Shown here one piece after another: positions 39,001 to 49,855 of a DNA stretch of 64,000 nt (position 1 is the stretch's first letter; every line of letters begins with the position of its first letter). This stretch comes from Aquila chrysaetos chrysaetos (Eukaryota; Chordata; Aves; Accipitriformes; Accipitridae), in contig NW_024470381.1 in NCBI RefSeq assembly GCF_900496995.4, positions 540,670 to 604,669 of the forward strand, written 5' to 3'. The position numbers and the translations under genes are program-made. A model generated the notes under the pieces. The model did no database searches. It was not told the DNA's origin and was given only the letters and a program-made list of their open reading frames with translations.

Positions 39001-41042
39001 AGACTTTACACTCAGTAAACCCCATCCCATCCTAAGCTCCAACGCTGAGGGCTATTAGTGTTACCTTAAAAATCTTTTAATTGAGTGGCTCGCTGAGATG
39101 TCCTCCCGTCGGGTTAAGCTTTGCGGAGACACAATCCCCAAGGGTTTTGTGCCTGGACGCCAAAGTCATTGTGCGAAGAGGGCAGTCCTGTTCTCCTGTC
39201 TCCCTCCTGCCCCTGTGTGAAAAAAGACTATTATTTCTCCTCTGCTGTGGCCTGGCTCTTGTGCTCGTCCCCGCTGCCGTGTCCGGCTCCCCTTGCTGAG
39301 CTAAATGGGGAGGCAATTGGGGACGGGGGACGGATGACGATGCAGGTGAGAGCCATCCGCTGCAAACGAGTGGCAGCATGCTGTCCTCCCCGTGATGATG
39401 AGGAGGAGAAAGTGCCTTTTGTTTCCCCAGTCTTGGCGTCACTGTTTGCTTACTGACCTCATCTCAGAAGGGATCCTTGTGCCATCAAGACGGGGCTGGG
39501 GGGATCGGTGCTGGGTTGCTTTGCTGGGGGAAGGAGTGGGGGAGCTTTTTTCTGCCCTCGTGGTGAAGGACACCCCCCCCCGATCCACGAACTCTTCCCT
39601 TGCAGCACGTGGTTTTCTGCCAGCTGAAGGAAGCCCTGGCTGTCAACTGGAGCGGGGAGAAGGCGAAGGCAGTGCTGAAACGCACCACCCTGGATTATTT
39701 CCTCCTCCAAGGTAAGTCCCTGCCTTTTAATTCCCGCTGCTTTTCCCTGCTGGCATCGGGAAATTTGGCTTCGGCTGGTTGCCAAACCAGGTGTGTGCTT
39801 CCCTCGGTTTCTCCCAAATTGCCGGCAGCCCCTCGGATGCACGCTGGCACCTGGAGCCGACAATGGGGTGACTCCCCCCCCCCCCCAGTGCTGTTGAAGT
39901 TTCGGACGGATAACAGCCGGGATCCTTCCCCCCAAAACTATGCTGAGGACTCTAAGCTGCTGCTCCGGATCCGCCATGATGCCCTGGAGTCACTGGGGGT
40001 TGGCGCTGACCTGCTGCCAGATGAATTTGTCAGGTGCGGTGGGGAGCTGAGCACATCACCAGTGCCTCGTTAGCCATAAATTGCTCCTTTCCTGCTGGAT
40101 TGCCAGGTGCTGGAGAAGCTCCAGCACCACCTGACACCCGTTTCACCATGCATCTCACTGGGAGGACAATGGTGGTGACCTGAGCCACTGCCTGCCCCGT
40201 GTGTCCTTGCTTTTCCTCTGGGTTACCCTCACTGGGGATTAATGGCTTGGTAGAGGAGGTTCACCGCCTTCCCCAAGGCCTCTGGTGCCGTGGGCTTGAT
40301 GCTAGGCCAGATTCCGGCTCGTTCCGAGCCATCCCAGCCAGCTCTGCCAGGACCTTGGGACCACGCCGGTATAGAGAAATCCCCCCTGCCATCCCCACCA
40401 CATATGTCCTTGCGGTGATGCCAAACCCCGGTGTCAACCCCGGGAGGGTTCCTGGCACATTCACTGGGAACTCCCCATCCCTGCCTACATGTTGCCACAC
40501 GCTGCCCACCGTGAATGGCGGGAATGTGCTGCAGCGGTGGGGGATGGACAGATGATGCAGGGCCGGCATTTTGAGGGGCTTATTTTTAGCAGGGTGGCAC
40601 GAAGCACGTGAGGGGGATGCACCGGTGTTGTGTCCCTGTCACCTCCGGCTCCTTTTGGGGGGAAACCTGGGTGTTTTAGTGAGACCCAGAAGCTTTTTCT
40701 GGGGGGGGAACTGCCACTTTTCTGGGTTTTGCTGGTTGAATTTCTTTTTCTTCCTTCCAGCTACTGCTTCTCTGAAATGGCTCCTGTCTGTGCCGTGGTC
40801 GGAGGTGTCCTGGGCCAGGAGGTGGTCAAGGTAGTGGCTGTGTTTTTTTGGGGGGGCTGTAGTGATGCTTGGGGGGGGGATGTCCTGCATGGCATACGCT
40901 TTTCCCCCCTGCCCCCCCCCAAAAAACCCTGTATTCCCCCCTGCCCAGGCCCTGTCCCAGCGGGACCCCCCCCCACAACAACTACTTCTTCTTCAACGGC
41001 ATCAAAGGCAATGGGATCGTGGAGTGCCTGGGCCCCAGCTGA
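33077..41042 (+). CDS. SAE1: SUMO-activating enzyme subunit 1
   Basis: SAE1 pairs with UBA2 to form the nuclear E1 that adenylates SUMO; SAE1 has the E1 fold but no catalytic cysteine. Nine coding exons: 33077-33168, 35499-35610, 36478-36651, 37518-37660, 37866-37965, 39606-39711, 39889-40033, 40761-40830 and 40949-41042, about 344 residues (human 346). Conserved parts include AQYDRQIRLWGLEAQKR, the nucleotide-binding LLVGMKGLGAEVAKNLILAG, VFGYHGY and SEMAPVCAVVGG. In the last exon a C9 run (40966-40974) puts the conserved end (NGIVECLGP) out of frame by one extra base. The polyadenylation signal is at 41189-41194. Intron 1 holds a long tandem array. Confidence 0.94.
33180..34400. repeat. G-rich tandem repeat array in SAE1 intron 1
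   Basis: This is a degenerate array of words such as GGGGCCCTGCAATGTGAGG, GGAGCTTGTGGGGGG and CCTATAGGGGC, repeated with variable spacing of several tens of bases. It shares the TATAGG core with arrays near 11745-11965 and 44795-45660. Open frames across it are products of the repeat. Confidence 0.8.
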
Positions 41043-41224
41043 GCTTGGGGCAGGTTTGAGGGGGTGTCAAGCCCCCCCCCCTTTTGGTTTTGGGGGGTTG
41101 GGATGGTAAACCCTACCCCCCAGCAGTAATGGGCTAAATTTGGGGTGTGGCTGGCACCCTGTGCTTCTGTATGGGGGTTTTTTGGGTTAATAAAATCTTA
41201 TTTCTAAAAAGTGGTTTATTTTGG

Positions 41225-41695
41225 GGCTGGAGCTGAGCTGTTGCTGGCTGTAACATGTGCGGGGGGGGGGGGAAGTCTGAGCTAACGCTGGAGTCCCCCC
41301 AAACCCCTTGGACTCTTAACCTGCAGTCCCCTACCCCTGCAACCCAAAACCCCATGGCCCCCTAACCCCTGCAGCTCCCCAAACCTTGTGGACCCCTTCC
41401 CCCCAACACTGCAGCCTCACACCCTATGGCCCTCACAGAATCCCAATGCTGTGGACCTGAAACCCTGTGGCCTGTCAAACCCCTGCATCCCTAAACCCCA
41501 CAGACCCTCCAACCTCACAGCCACAAAACCCATGGACCTCCAAAAGCTGCAGTCCCCCCAAACCCTGCAGCCCCCCACCTGATGGACCCCCAAACCCCAT
41601 GGACCCCAAAACACTGCAGCCCCCCAAACCCCCTGGGCCCCACTAACCCCTGCACCCTCAAACCCTATGGATCCCTCCAACCCCCCCCCCAGCAC
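41225..41695. repeat. C-rich degenerate minisatellite between SAE1 and BBC3
   Basis: The stretch from about 41280 repeats CCCCAAACCCCATGGACC-like units with variable length. It lies between the two convergent 3' ends and contains no recognisable gene. Confidence 0.6.
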
Positions 41696-42192
41696 TGCTG
41701 CTGCATGCCCTCCTTAGATTCATTTTATTGAAAAGAAACATACAAAAAAAGTAACTGATCATATACAACCGCTGTCTTCCCCTATATACAGCCCTCCCAT
41801 ATACACTGCCTCCCCTATATATAATGTACAGCCCCCCCCCTCCCCTATATACAGTTCCAACATACAGTATATACAGAGTGCTGTGTGCCCCACCATGGGG
41901 AAGCCCGACCAGAGCAGGGAGGGAGGGCTGTGACCGCAGGAGCACTGTATTTGGAAGGGGGGGGGACCTGGGGGTGCCCCCCCACCCCATGTCGTGTCCC
42001 CCCCCATAGCCCCCCCCAACCAAAAAACCCCAATAAATTAAATAAATAGAAATTGGGGGGGGGGTCAGATGATGATGCAGCAGTGACCCCCCGGGAGCTG
42101 CAGCATGGGGCAGCTTCTCTTCACGGTGGTGGTGGTGAAGCAGGGGGCCGGGGGGGGGGTTAGTCCTTGCAGGCAGGAAAGCACAAGCAGGG

Positions 42193-43655
42193 CTAGTTGG
42201 CTTCCCGCGCGGGCAAGGCAGCTGCCTGCAGGTTGTAGACGGCTCCCAGCAACTGTGAGACCAGGCGGTAAAGGTGACCCCAAAAAACGCCGCCGACGCC
42301 GCCCCGCTGCTCCCGCTGCTGCTGAGAAATCTTAATTAGTGTGTGTGTGTGTGGGGTGTGTGTTAATTGGGGGGGTGTTGTGTTTATTTGGGGGGGCTGT
42401 TTTTTAGGGGGTCCCCCCCACCCTCGCGCTGCTGCTGGCTCCCTGCCTCATAGACCCGCTGCTATTTATAGGTTGTGAGTCAGCGGCTGGCTCGCATGCG
42501 CACGTGCAAACAAGCCAATGGTGCCTTTTTTTGGGGGGGCTGCCTAATTTGGGGGTGCCCCCCAAATTAACAGCCCCCCTCCTTCCCTGCAGCGAGCAAA
42601 AAGCAGAGGGAATAACACTGGGAATAGGAAGGAATAACACTGGGAATGGGGGTGATGTGAGATTTTGGGGTGCCCCCCTCCAAAAGCATCCCTGGGGTGC
42701 CCACCCCCCCCAAACAACAGCCACCATCCCCACAGGGAGCAAAAATCACAGGGAATAACACCAGGAATGGGAGGAGGAGGAGGGGGGATGCAGGTTTTTG
42801 GGGTGCCCCCCCTCCAAAAGCGTCCCTGGGGGAGCTCCCCCAAATTTTGGGGTGCCCCCCCCTTACCTGCTGCTCATAGGTCTGCTGGAAAGCGTCACCC
42901 AAACGGCGCAGGCGGGTGCCCAGCTCCTGCTCCGGACCGGGGGCTCCCCTGGGGAGGTGACTGTTGGGGACAGCCTCCCCCCGGCTCCCCCCACTTTGGG
43001 GGGGTCCCTCGTGGTCCCCATCCTCCGTGGGGTGAAACTCACCTGGGGGGGGGAAGGTCAGGCTGCACACACACCCCCCCCCCCCCCCCAAAGCAGCAGG
43101 CAGGGCAGCACTGCCTGTGCTGCCTGCACCAGGATGGGGGGGGGGGGGCTTGTCAACAGGAAAGCCCAGAACAATTCCCAGCGCTTTTGGGGGGGGGGGC
43201 ACAAGCAGCTGCCCACCCCGCCCCCACGTGGCCCCCCAAAACACGAGTGGGGGGGGTCATGCCCTGACTCGCTGCCTGCCAAAACGAGCTGGCAGCAAAC
43301 TGGCTCTGGGGGGGGGGTACGGATCCCCCCCCCCAAGGGGGCGTGGACCCCCCCCCCCCCCCCCCCGCGACACTCACCGTGGGCAGCGCCAGGGGTTCCC
43401 CGTGTCCCGCAGCGATAGAGAACGAAGTTGGGGGGGGGAGCCCCGGGACAAGCGCAGCTCAAACGGGGATGACGACTGGGGGGGGGCGTGAGGGGGGGGG
43501 GATCCCCACGCAGGACCAACGCCCCCCCCCCTCTCCCCCCTGCAGGCAGGATGTGCAGGCAGGGCCAACGCTCCCCCCCCCCCCCTGCAGGCAGGATGTG
43601 CAGGCAGGGGGGCTGGAGGCTCGCCGAGGCTCCCTTCCCGCAGCGGTCTGGCCAT
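42193..43655 (-). CDS. BBC3: BCL2-binding component 3 (PUMA), BH3-only apoptosis activator
   Basis: PUMA is the p53-induced BH3-only protein that neutralises BCL2-family survival proteins at mitochondria. Three coding exons join in phase: 43378-43655, 42867-43042 and 42193-42321. The start MARPLREGSLGEPPA resembles the mammalian MARARQEGSSPEP. Exon 2 carries the BH3 helix ELGTRLRRLGDAFQQTYEQQ (mammal: IGAQLRRMADDLNAQYE). Exon 3 encodes a hydrophobic tail (HLYRLVSQLLGAVYNLQ). Exon 1 needs one base less, probably in a C/G run, to keep frame; the product would then be 193 residues, the human length. Position between SAE1 and CCDC9 on the opposite strand is the mammalian one. A likely noncoding first exon ends at 44035, and a polyadenylation signal on this strand is at 41724-41729. 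BMF is the main alternative, disfavoured by synteny. Confidence 0.8.
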
Positions 43656-44034
43656 CGCACCCGGGGGGCTCTGTATGGGTTGTTGTTTTTTTTTTTTTTT
43701 GGGGGGGGGGGGGGAACCCCACGCGTGGCGGGACGACCCCCCCCCACCACAACCCCAACGTTTTCCCGTGCCCGCCAGGGGGCGCCCTCGGGAGCGGGAG
43801 CTGTTTGTAAACAAACCGGGCAGCGACCCGCCGGGACCCCCGGTGACCCGCCCCCCCCCAACACCGTGTGTGTGTGTGTGGGGGGGGGTGTCTCTTTACC
43901 CGCACACACCCCCCTCCCCTCACCTTGCCCACCACCCCCCTCCCCGTTTCCCCACGGGACCCTCTGCTGGGACAACACCCCCCCCCCCCGGAAAAAAAAA
44001 CAAACAACCCACCACCGCCCCCCCCCCAACTCAC

Positions 44035-44790
44035 TGCAGCTGCATGAACCGTGACAGGGCGGCGCGTTGCGACCGGCACCGGCACCGTGCTCGGTCTGGC
44101 AGCGCGCGACTGAACCCTGCCCGCTCTGGGGCGAAGCCCCGCCTACCTTCCCCCTTTCCCTTCACTTCTCATTCCACGCCTCCCGCCCGTGACGTCAAGG
44201 GCCACGCCCCCTTCCCCAAACCCCGCTCCTCCCCGGACAAGTTCGGGCTTGTGCGACGATCGGCGGAGGCGGTCGGGGATCTCCCCCCCCCCCGGGCCGG
44301 GGCGGGTCTCGGGGCGGGTCCCGGGGCGGGCGCAGCCACTCAGCCGCCTCCGCCGGTTTCCAGGGAAAGGTTTCGCCGCCACCGCCCCGGTAACAGCGGG
44401 AAGGGGCCAACCAGGCGCCGCCGCGGCCAGTGTGTGTGTGTCCCCACCCCCAAAAACCGGGTATCACTAAGGGGGGGGTACGGGGTCCGCCCGGTCTTTG
44501 CCCGGTGACAGCAGGCCCGCCCGCTGCCCCCGGCCCCCCCCCCGGTTCGACCCTTGACTCCTGACCTCTGACCCCCCCTATGCCCCGCCGGTCACCCCTG
44601 GCCCCGCCCCCCCTGGCCGAGCCCTCCGGCCGCTTTCCCTCCCCCGCCGCCGCCACCTCTTCCATCGCCCGCGTGCTGCCGCCGCGCTCCTATTGGACGG
44701 AGCCGCTTCCGCCGCAGCCAATGGGCGCCCGCGGCGGCGCTGTATCCAGCGGAGCGCGCGAGCGTGCGGGAACCGGCGGGGCTGAGGGTG
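44035..44790 (-). promoter_or_regulatory. BBC3: BBC3 CpG-island promoter with p53 response element
   Basis: This CpG-rich block lies upstream of the probable noncoding BBC3 exon, whose donor is CTGCA|GTGAGT at 44035/44034. At 44235-44254 two abutting half-sites, GGACAAGTTC and GGGCTTGTGC, match the p53 consensus RRRCWWGYYY at 19 of 20 positions with no spacer. Two CCAAT boxes in opposite orientations occur at about 44690-44725. The block could also drive a plus-strand transcript. Confidence 0.6.
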
Positions 44791-44794
44791 AAGC

Positions 44795-45660
44795 TGTGGG
44801 TACCGGCTATAGGTAACTGCTATAGGTACTGACCATAGGTAACAGCTATGGGTAATGGTTGTAGGTACCGGCTATAGGTACCAGCTGTAGGTACTGGCTG
44901 TAGGTTGAAACGGCTATAGTTACCAGCTATAGGTACCAGCTATGGGTACTGGCTATAAGTACCAACTATGGGCACATCTATGCATACTGGCTATAGGTAT
45001 AGGCTATAGGTACTAACGATGGGTACTGGCCATAGACACTAGCTGTAGGTAACAGCTAAAGGTACTGGCTATGGGTGCATCTATGGGTACTGGCTATAGG
45101 CACCAGCTATAGGTGCATCTCTATGGGTACATATATAGGTACTGGCTATAGGTACCAGCTATGGGTACCAGCTTTAGGTACTACTATAGGTGCCACTATC
45201 AGTACTGGCTATGGGTACCAGCTATGGGTATAGCTACAGGTGCCACTATAGGTAACAGCTATAGGTAATGCTATGGGTACCACTATAGGTACAGCTATAG
45301 GTTTATACACAGGTACTGCTATGGGCATTGCTATGAGTACAGCTATGGGTATTGGTATAGGCACCGCCATAGGTACTGCTATGGCTACAGGTGCTGCTGT
45401 AGGTAAAGCTATAGGTATGGCTATAGATACCGCTGTGGGTACCTCCATAGGTGCTGCTATAGGTACATCCATCAGTATGGCTATAGGTACGTCCACAGGT
45501 ACTGCTATGGGTGTCGCTATAGGTACCCGCTGTAGGTACCGCTATAGGCACGGCTATAGGTACCGCTGTGGATATGTCCACAGGTACTGCCGTGGGTACC
45601 AGTATGAGTACCGCTATGGGTACGTCCATAGGTCCCACTATAGGTCCCGGCCCAGGGCCG
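44795..45660. repeat. 12-bp minisatellite of GCTATAGGTACY type
   Basis: Dozens of imperfect copies of a roughly 12-base unit (GCTATAGGTACC/T and variants such as GCTATGGGTACT) run almost without a break. Because 12 is a multiple of three, all frames are open for long stretches and give repetitive peptides; these are not genes. Confidence 0.9.
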
Positions 45661-46249
45661 AGCCCTCCCCGGCCCCGCCCCCCTCGCCGCGCGCCCTACC
45701 CGGCCCAGCCAATCGCGACACGCCGCCGCGGCCAGAGCCGCAGCTGCCATGGAGACAGCCGGGGGGCGTGGCGGCGGGGGGAGAGACACGCCCACGCCGC
45801 GCCTCCAGCCCCGCCTACGGCGGGAGGAGCAAAGGCGGGAGGATGCGGGGAGCCACGCCCACCGCGGGGGAGTAGAAGGGGGGGCAGAGACACAGGGACG
45901 GGGGGACATGGGGGACAGGGGTACGGACACGGGGGGGGGGCACCGGCAGGGGGATGGGGGGACAACAGGTACAGGGGACATGGGGGGGACACGGGGGGGA
46001 GGCCAGGACAGAGGGCAGCACGGGGACAGTCCCCGAGGCTGAGCGGGGAGGACGGACAGACGCCCGAGAGGGGACAGAGGGACAGCCACCCGCGCTTCCA
46101 GCCCTACGGTGGGCCCTACCCCCCACCCCACCATCGCCCTTTTAAAACCTCTCCCCTCCCATTAATCCCGTAGCGGAAGCTGTTCTGACGCGCGAGTGGG
46201 CGGGGACAACCGGTTATCGGGGTGGTCTGTGTACGGCCTGGCCGCCGCC
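45661..46249 (+). promoter_or_regulatory. CpG-rich region upstream of CCDC9
   Basis: The first part (45661-45860) is CpG-dense with a CCAAT box (CCAGCCAATCGC, about 45708-45719) and could be a separate promoter. The middle is a GGGGACA-rich purine stretch. The last 60 bases before the CCDC9 start codon (GACGCGCGAGTGGGCGGGG) have a GC box and fit a TATA-less promoter. Confidence 0.5.
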
Positions 46250-49200
46250 ATGGTGAGGCCCGGCTCCTCCGCTCCGGGGGTCCGGCTGGGCCTTGTCGGG
46301 GTCGGGCAGGGGCTTTTAAGGGAGTTGTGGGTGGGGGGCCTGGGGGCCTGTCCGCCCAGGCCGGGATGGCGGAGGGCCGCTCCCCGCTCTCACCCCGTGT
46401 CTCCCCACCTCAGTCGGCCGCGCTGGACCTGAGATCGAAGGAGGAGAAGGACGCGGAGCTGGATAAACGTATCGAAGCGCTACGGAAGAAGAACGAGGCC
46501 CTTATTAAGCGTTATCAGGTGGGGGGGGGCTCGGCTCTGTCCTTTCCCCCCCCCACCACCCCGCCGCTGCCTGCTTACAGCCCTTAATCCCCCCTAATGC
46601 CCGCAGCGGCTTAACGCCGGGGGGGGGGGTGTGTGTGTTTAATGTAATACGGGGTCACAGGAGGGAGTTTGGGGGGGGGGGTGTTTGTCCTGTCCTTCAT
46701 CTCCCCAAAATCCACAGCGAGGGGGGTTTGTCCCGGCTCACGCCCGTATCCCGATAACAGGAGATCGAGGAAGATCGGAAGAAAGCAGAGCAGGAGGGAA
46801 TCGCGGTGACGGCTTTGCGCAGGGTGAGGCCAGTTGATGCCGAGCCAGAGAGGAGATGGGTGGACAAGGATCTCTCCATCACTGTCCAGGTTATGCTCTC
46901 CCCTGGGGTGAGTGGGGGGAGTTGGGGTTCAGGGCAAGGTGGGGGTCCGTTGTGTCTTGCTGATACCCCCCCCATTTCTTTCCCTCTAGGAGAAGCACAT
47001 GGTGAAGGACAAGAAGCTGTTGGGCGCCCCAAAACCCAGCCGCAGTGCTGCTCCCCGCGGCTCAGGGCATGCCGGCCTGCGTCCTTCTGGCCGTTCCCCC
47101 CGGGGGAAACCCCCTGCCAAGCCATTTTGGGAGGGGGCTGGGGGTGACGGCATGATCCTGGCAGAGCCCAGTGGCCGGGGATGGCGCTCGCGGGGCCGGG
47201 GGGCAGCTGGCATGGTGATGGGGGGTGACGCTGGTCCCGACCGAAAGTCCAAGGTGGGTGTTTTGGGGGCCAGGTGGGTGTTTTGGGGGCTGGGTGGGTT
47301 CACCCCACACCCTGGGGGTGCGGGGGAGGGTTTACTTGCATCCAGCGGCAGCTGATTTCTCCTTGCCAGGAGTGGGAAGAGCGGCGGCGGCAGAACATCA
47401 AGAAGATGAATGAGGAGATGGAGAAGATTGCGGAGTACGAGAGGAACCAGCGAGTGAGGAGGGAAAGGGGACTGGGGGGAGGATAGTCAGTCGTGAACGT
47501 CCCCCCCCCCAGGGGTGACAACGTCCCCTTTTCCCCCCACCACCACTGCCGACTCAGGACGGGCTTCATGAGAAGAACCCTGTGCGTAACTTCTTGGATG
47601 ACCCATGCCGCAGTGGCCCCTTCCAGGACGCCGATCGTAAGGAGGGGAGCCGGCGACATGTCCGAAATTGGGGGGGAACTGATTTCCACAAGGTCAAGGC
47701 AGGGATGGAGCGTGAGAAGACCTGGCAGGGCCCTGTACGTACCCCAGTGGGTCCCCCCCACCTCCTGCCCCTCTCTTTTTGGGGGGGTCCTGGGGGTCCC
47801 GGATGGGGTTTGAGTGGCTGGGACAGGGCTCGAGCTGTGTCTTGCCACAGGGACACTGTTCCAGCCTGAAAGCTGGGGGGCCGCTGGACATGACGCTCTC
47901 CATGACGGGTCGGGAGCGAGCCGAATACATCCGCTGGAAGAAAGAACGGGAACAAATCGATCAGGAACGCTTGGCGCGGCACCGCAAACCCACCGGGCAG
48001 TGGCGGCGGGAGTGGGATGCCGAGAAATCGGACAGCATGTACATAACAGGGGGCCTGGGGGGTTGATTTTTGGGGGGGGTTGTGGCATCCCCGGTGTCAC
48101 CCGTCCCCTTTTTTAGGTTCAAGGAGGGCTCTGCGGCACCGCCCGGCTCAGAAATGAGTGTCGGGGAGGAAAACAAGCGCCCTCCTCCCAAACCTCTCAC
48201 TTTTGGGGAATTCCTCACCCCGCATTGCACCCAGAGGAGGAGAAAGGGCCGGGGATGTGGCCAGGGTGCCGGGACCAAGCCCTACAGGTTGGTGGGGTCG
48301 CATTCCAATGAGGATTTGGTGGGTTGGGGCTCTTCTCTGAGCCCCATTTTCCCATGGATTTTTTCTGAGCCACTGGGATCTTCTTTTCCCTTATAGCATG
48401 CACGATAACCGGTGGGAGGAAAAGGAGCTGCCAGTATTGACCGAGGAAGCCAAGAGCTGGAAGGTAAAACGCCGGGGCAGAGCCCGAGGGGAACCAGTGG
48501 ATGTTTGGCTGCGCCGAGGTGCCCTTCTCCCCCTCTGATACCCCCCAACCTTGTGCCCATAGGCAGAAGAAGCACCGAGTGGGGCCCTCCCGGAGCCCCC
48601 CTGCTCCCTGAGCCCTGAGGAAGATGAGGACCAGTGGGAGGACGTTAGTGAGGAGGAGGAGGAGGAAGGTGGCGGTGGCGGCACCAGCCCAGGATCATCG
48701 AGCGAGGATGAAGCACCCTGCAGTGCGTCCCCCAAAGCCCAACGTCTCCCCAGAGCCGGGCAGGCTGTGGCTCCCAAACTGCACGTGCCCCCCACCACTG
48801 TGGCACCTGTCCCAGATGGGGGGGCTGGCACCCCCCTGAGCCCCTTCTCCCCCGTGGAAGGCCACCAGCCCATCTCGGACTGGGGCGAGGAGATGGATCT
48901 GGCCTCTCCCCGCAGCAGTCTGGGGGACAGTCCCCTTTCAGGTCCCACTGTCCCCAAGTCGAGAGGGGATTCCGGAGAGACTCCAGGTAAAAGTGGGGGG
49001 GGATCTGCCTGAATTAGGGCTGGGGGGGGGGGGGAATGGGAGACAGGCCAAACATGGGCTGAACCCCTGGGATTTGGGGGGGACGTGTAGCCAGAGCAGC
49101 AGGACAAGGGAAGGGGCCAGATGGGGGCTTGACTCTGGTTTCTCCCCCCCCAGGACTGAGCCCCGTGGAGCTGGCTGGGCCCCCCCCGGGGGGTGCAGAG

Positions 49201-49570
49201 CCCTGTAGAGCTCCCCCAAGGGGAAGAAACGAGGCTGAACACGGAGCAAGAGGCTTTGGGGAAGCACGAGGAGGCGGCGGGGAGCCCAGCAGAGGACGGG
49301 ATGCAAGGTGGTGAGGGGAATATGGGGACACACACACCACAGGGGACCCTCCTCAGTTCTAATCCCCCGAGGCTGGGGGAGTGTCCTGCGAGCCGTGGGG
49401 TTCAGACCCCAATTTGTTCTCTCTTTTTTTTTTTTTTTCTCCCCCCCCCCCCAGGAGTTACGGCATTTCCCTGCCAGCCAGATGCAGAGGTGGCCCCTGG
49501 CATGGTGGAGATCGCAGACTTTGAGCGGGTGTGTTTCCGTAAGAATTCGCCTTCTCCGGCTGGCCGCTAA
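46250..49570 (+). CDS. CCDC9: coiled-coil domain containing 9
   Basis: CCDC9 is a predominantly basic and acidic low-complexity protein reported as an exon-junction-complex-associated RNA-binding factor. Twelve coding exons: 46250-46252 (only the ATG), 46414-46518, 46761-46907, 46990-47253, 47370-47453, 47558-47734, 47851-48038, 48117-48287, 48397-48463, 48563-48986, 49154-49307 and 49455-49570, about 632 residues (human 531). The N-terminal coiled coil (LDLRSKEEKDAELDKRIEAL), the RRRQNIKKMNEEMEKIAEYE helix, DMTLSMTGRERAEYIRWK and the acidic DEDQWEDVSEEEEEE stretch match mammals. Exon 11 has one extra base in a C8G6 run (49180-49193). The last two exons extend beyond the usual mammalian C-terminus. 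An ATTAAA signal lies at about 49835. Confidence 0.9.
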
Positions 49571-49855
49571 CGGGGGACTGACACCCGCACCCTCCAGGCT
49601 CTTGTCTTGTCTGTCCTTCCCACTTCTGCTTGCCGGCTCCGACACTCTTGCTGACAGACTGACTCTACCTGCAAAACATCCCGGAGCTGCTGCGCTTTGC
49701 TCCCGGCATCTCCGGTTTTGGGATCCGGTTCCTTCCAAAGCCCGGGAAGCGCGTCGGGTGGTGGAGGCTGGCAGGTGCTGCGCTTGCCTGGGAGGCTGCG
49801 ACATCTGTATGTCTGTCTGTCTGTCTGTCCTGGATTAAACTCTTCCCGTCCCAAA

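Noticed and set aside
45273-45875. Long open frame of (A-I-G-T)-like repeats
   Set aside because: It is the translation of the 12-bp minisatellite; all frames on both strands are open there, with no start context, splice signals or homology.
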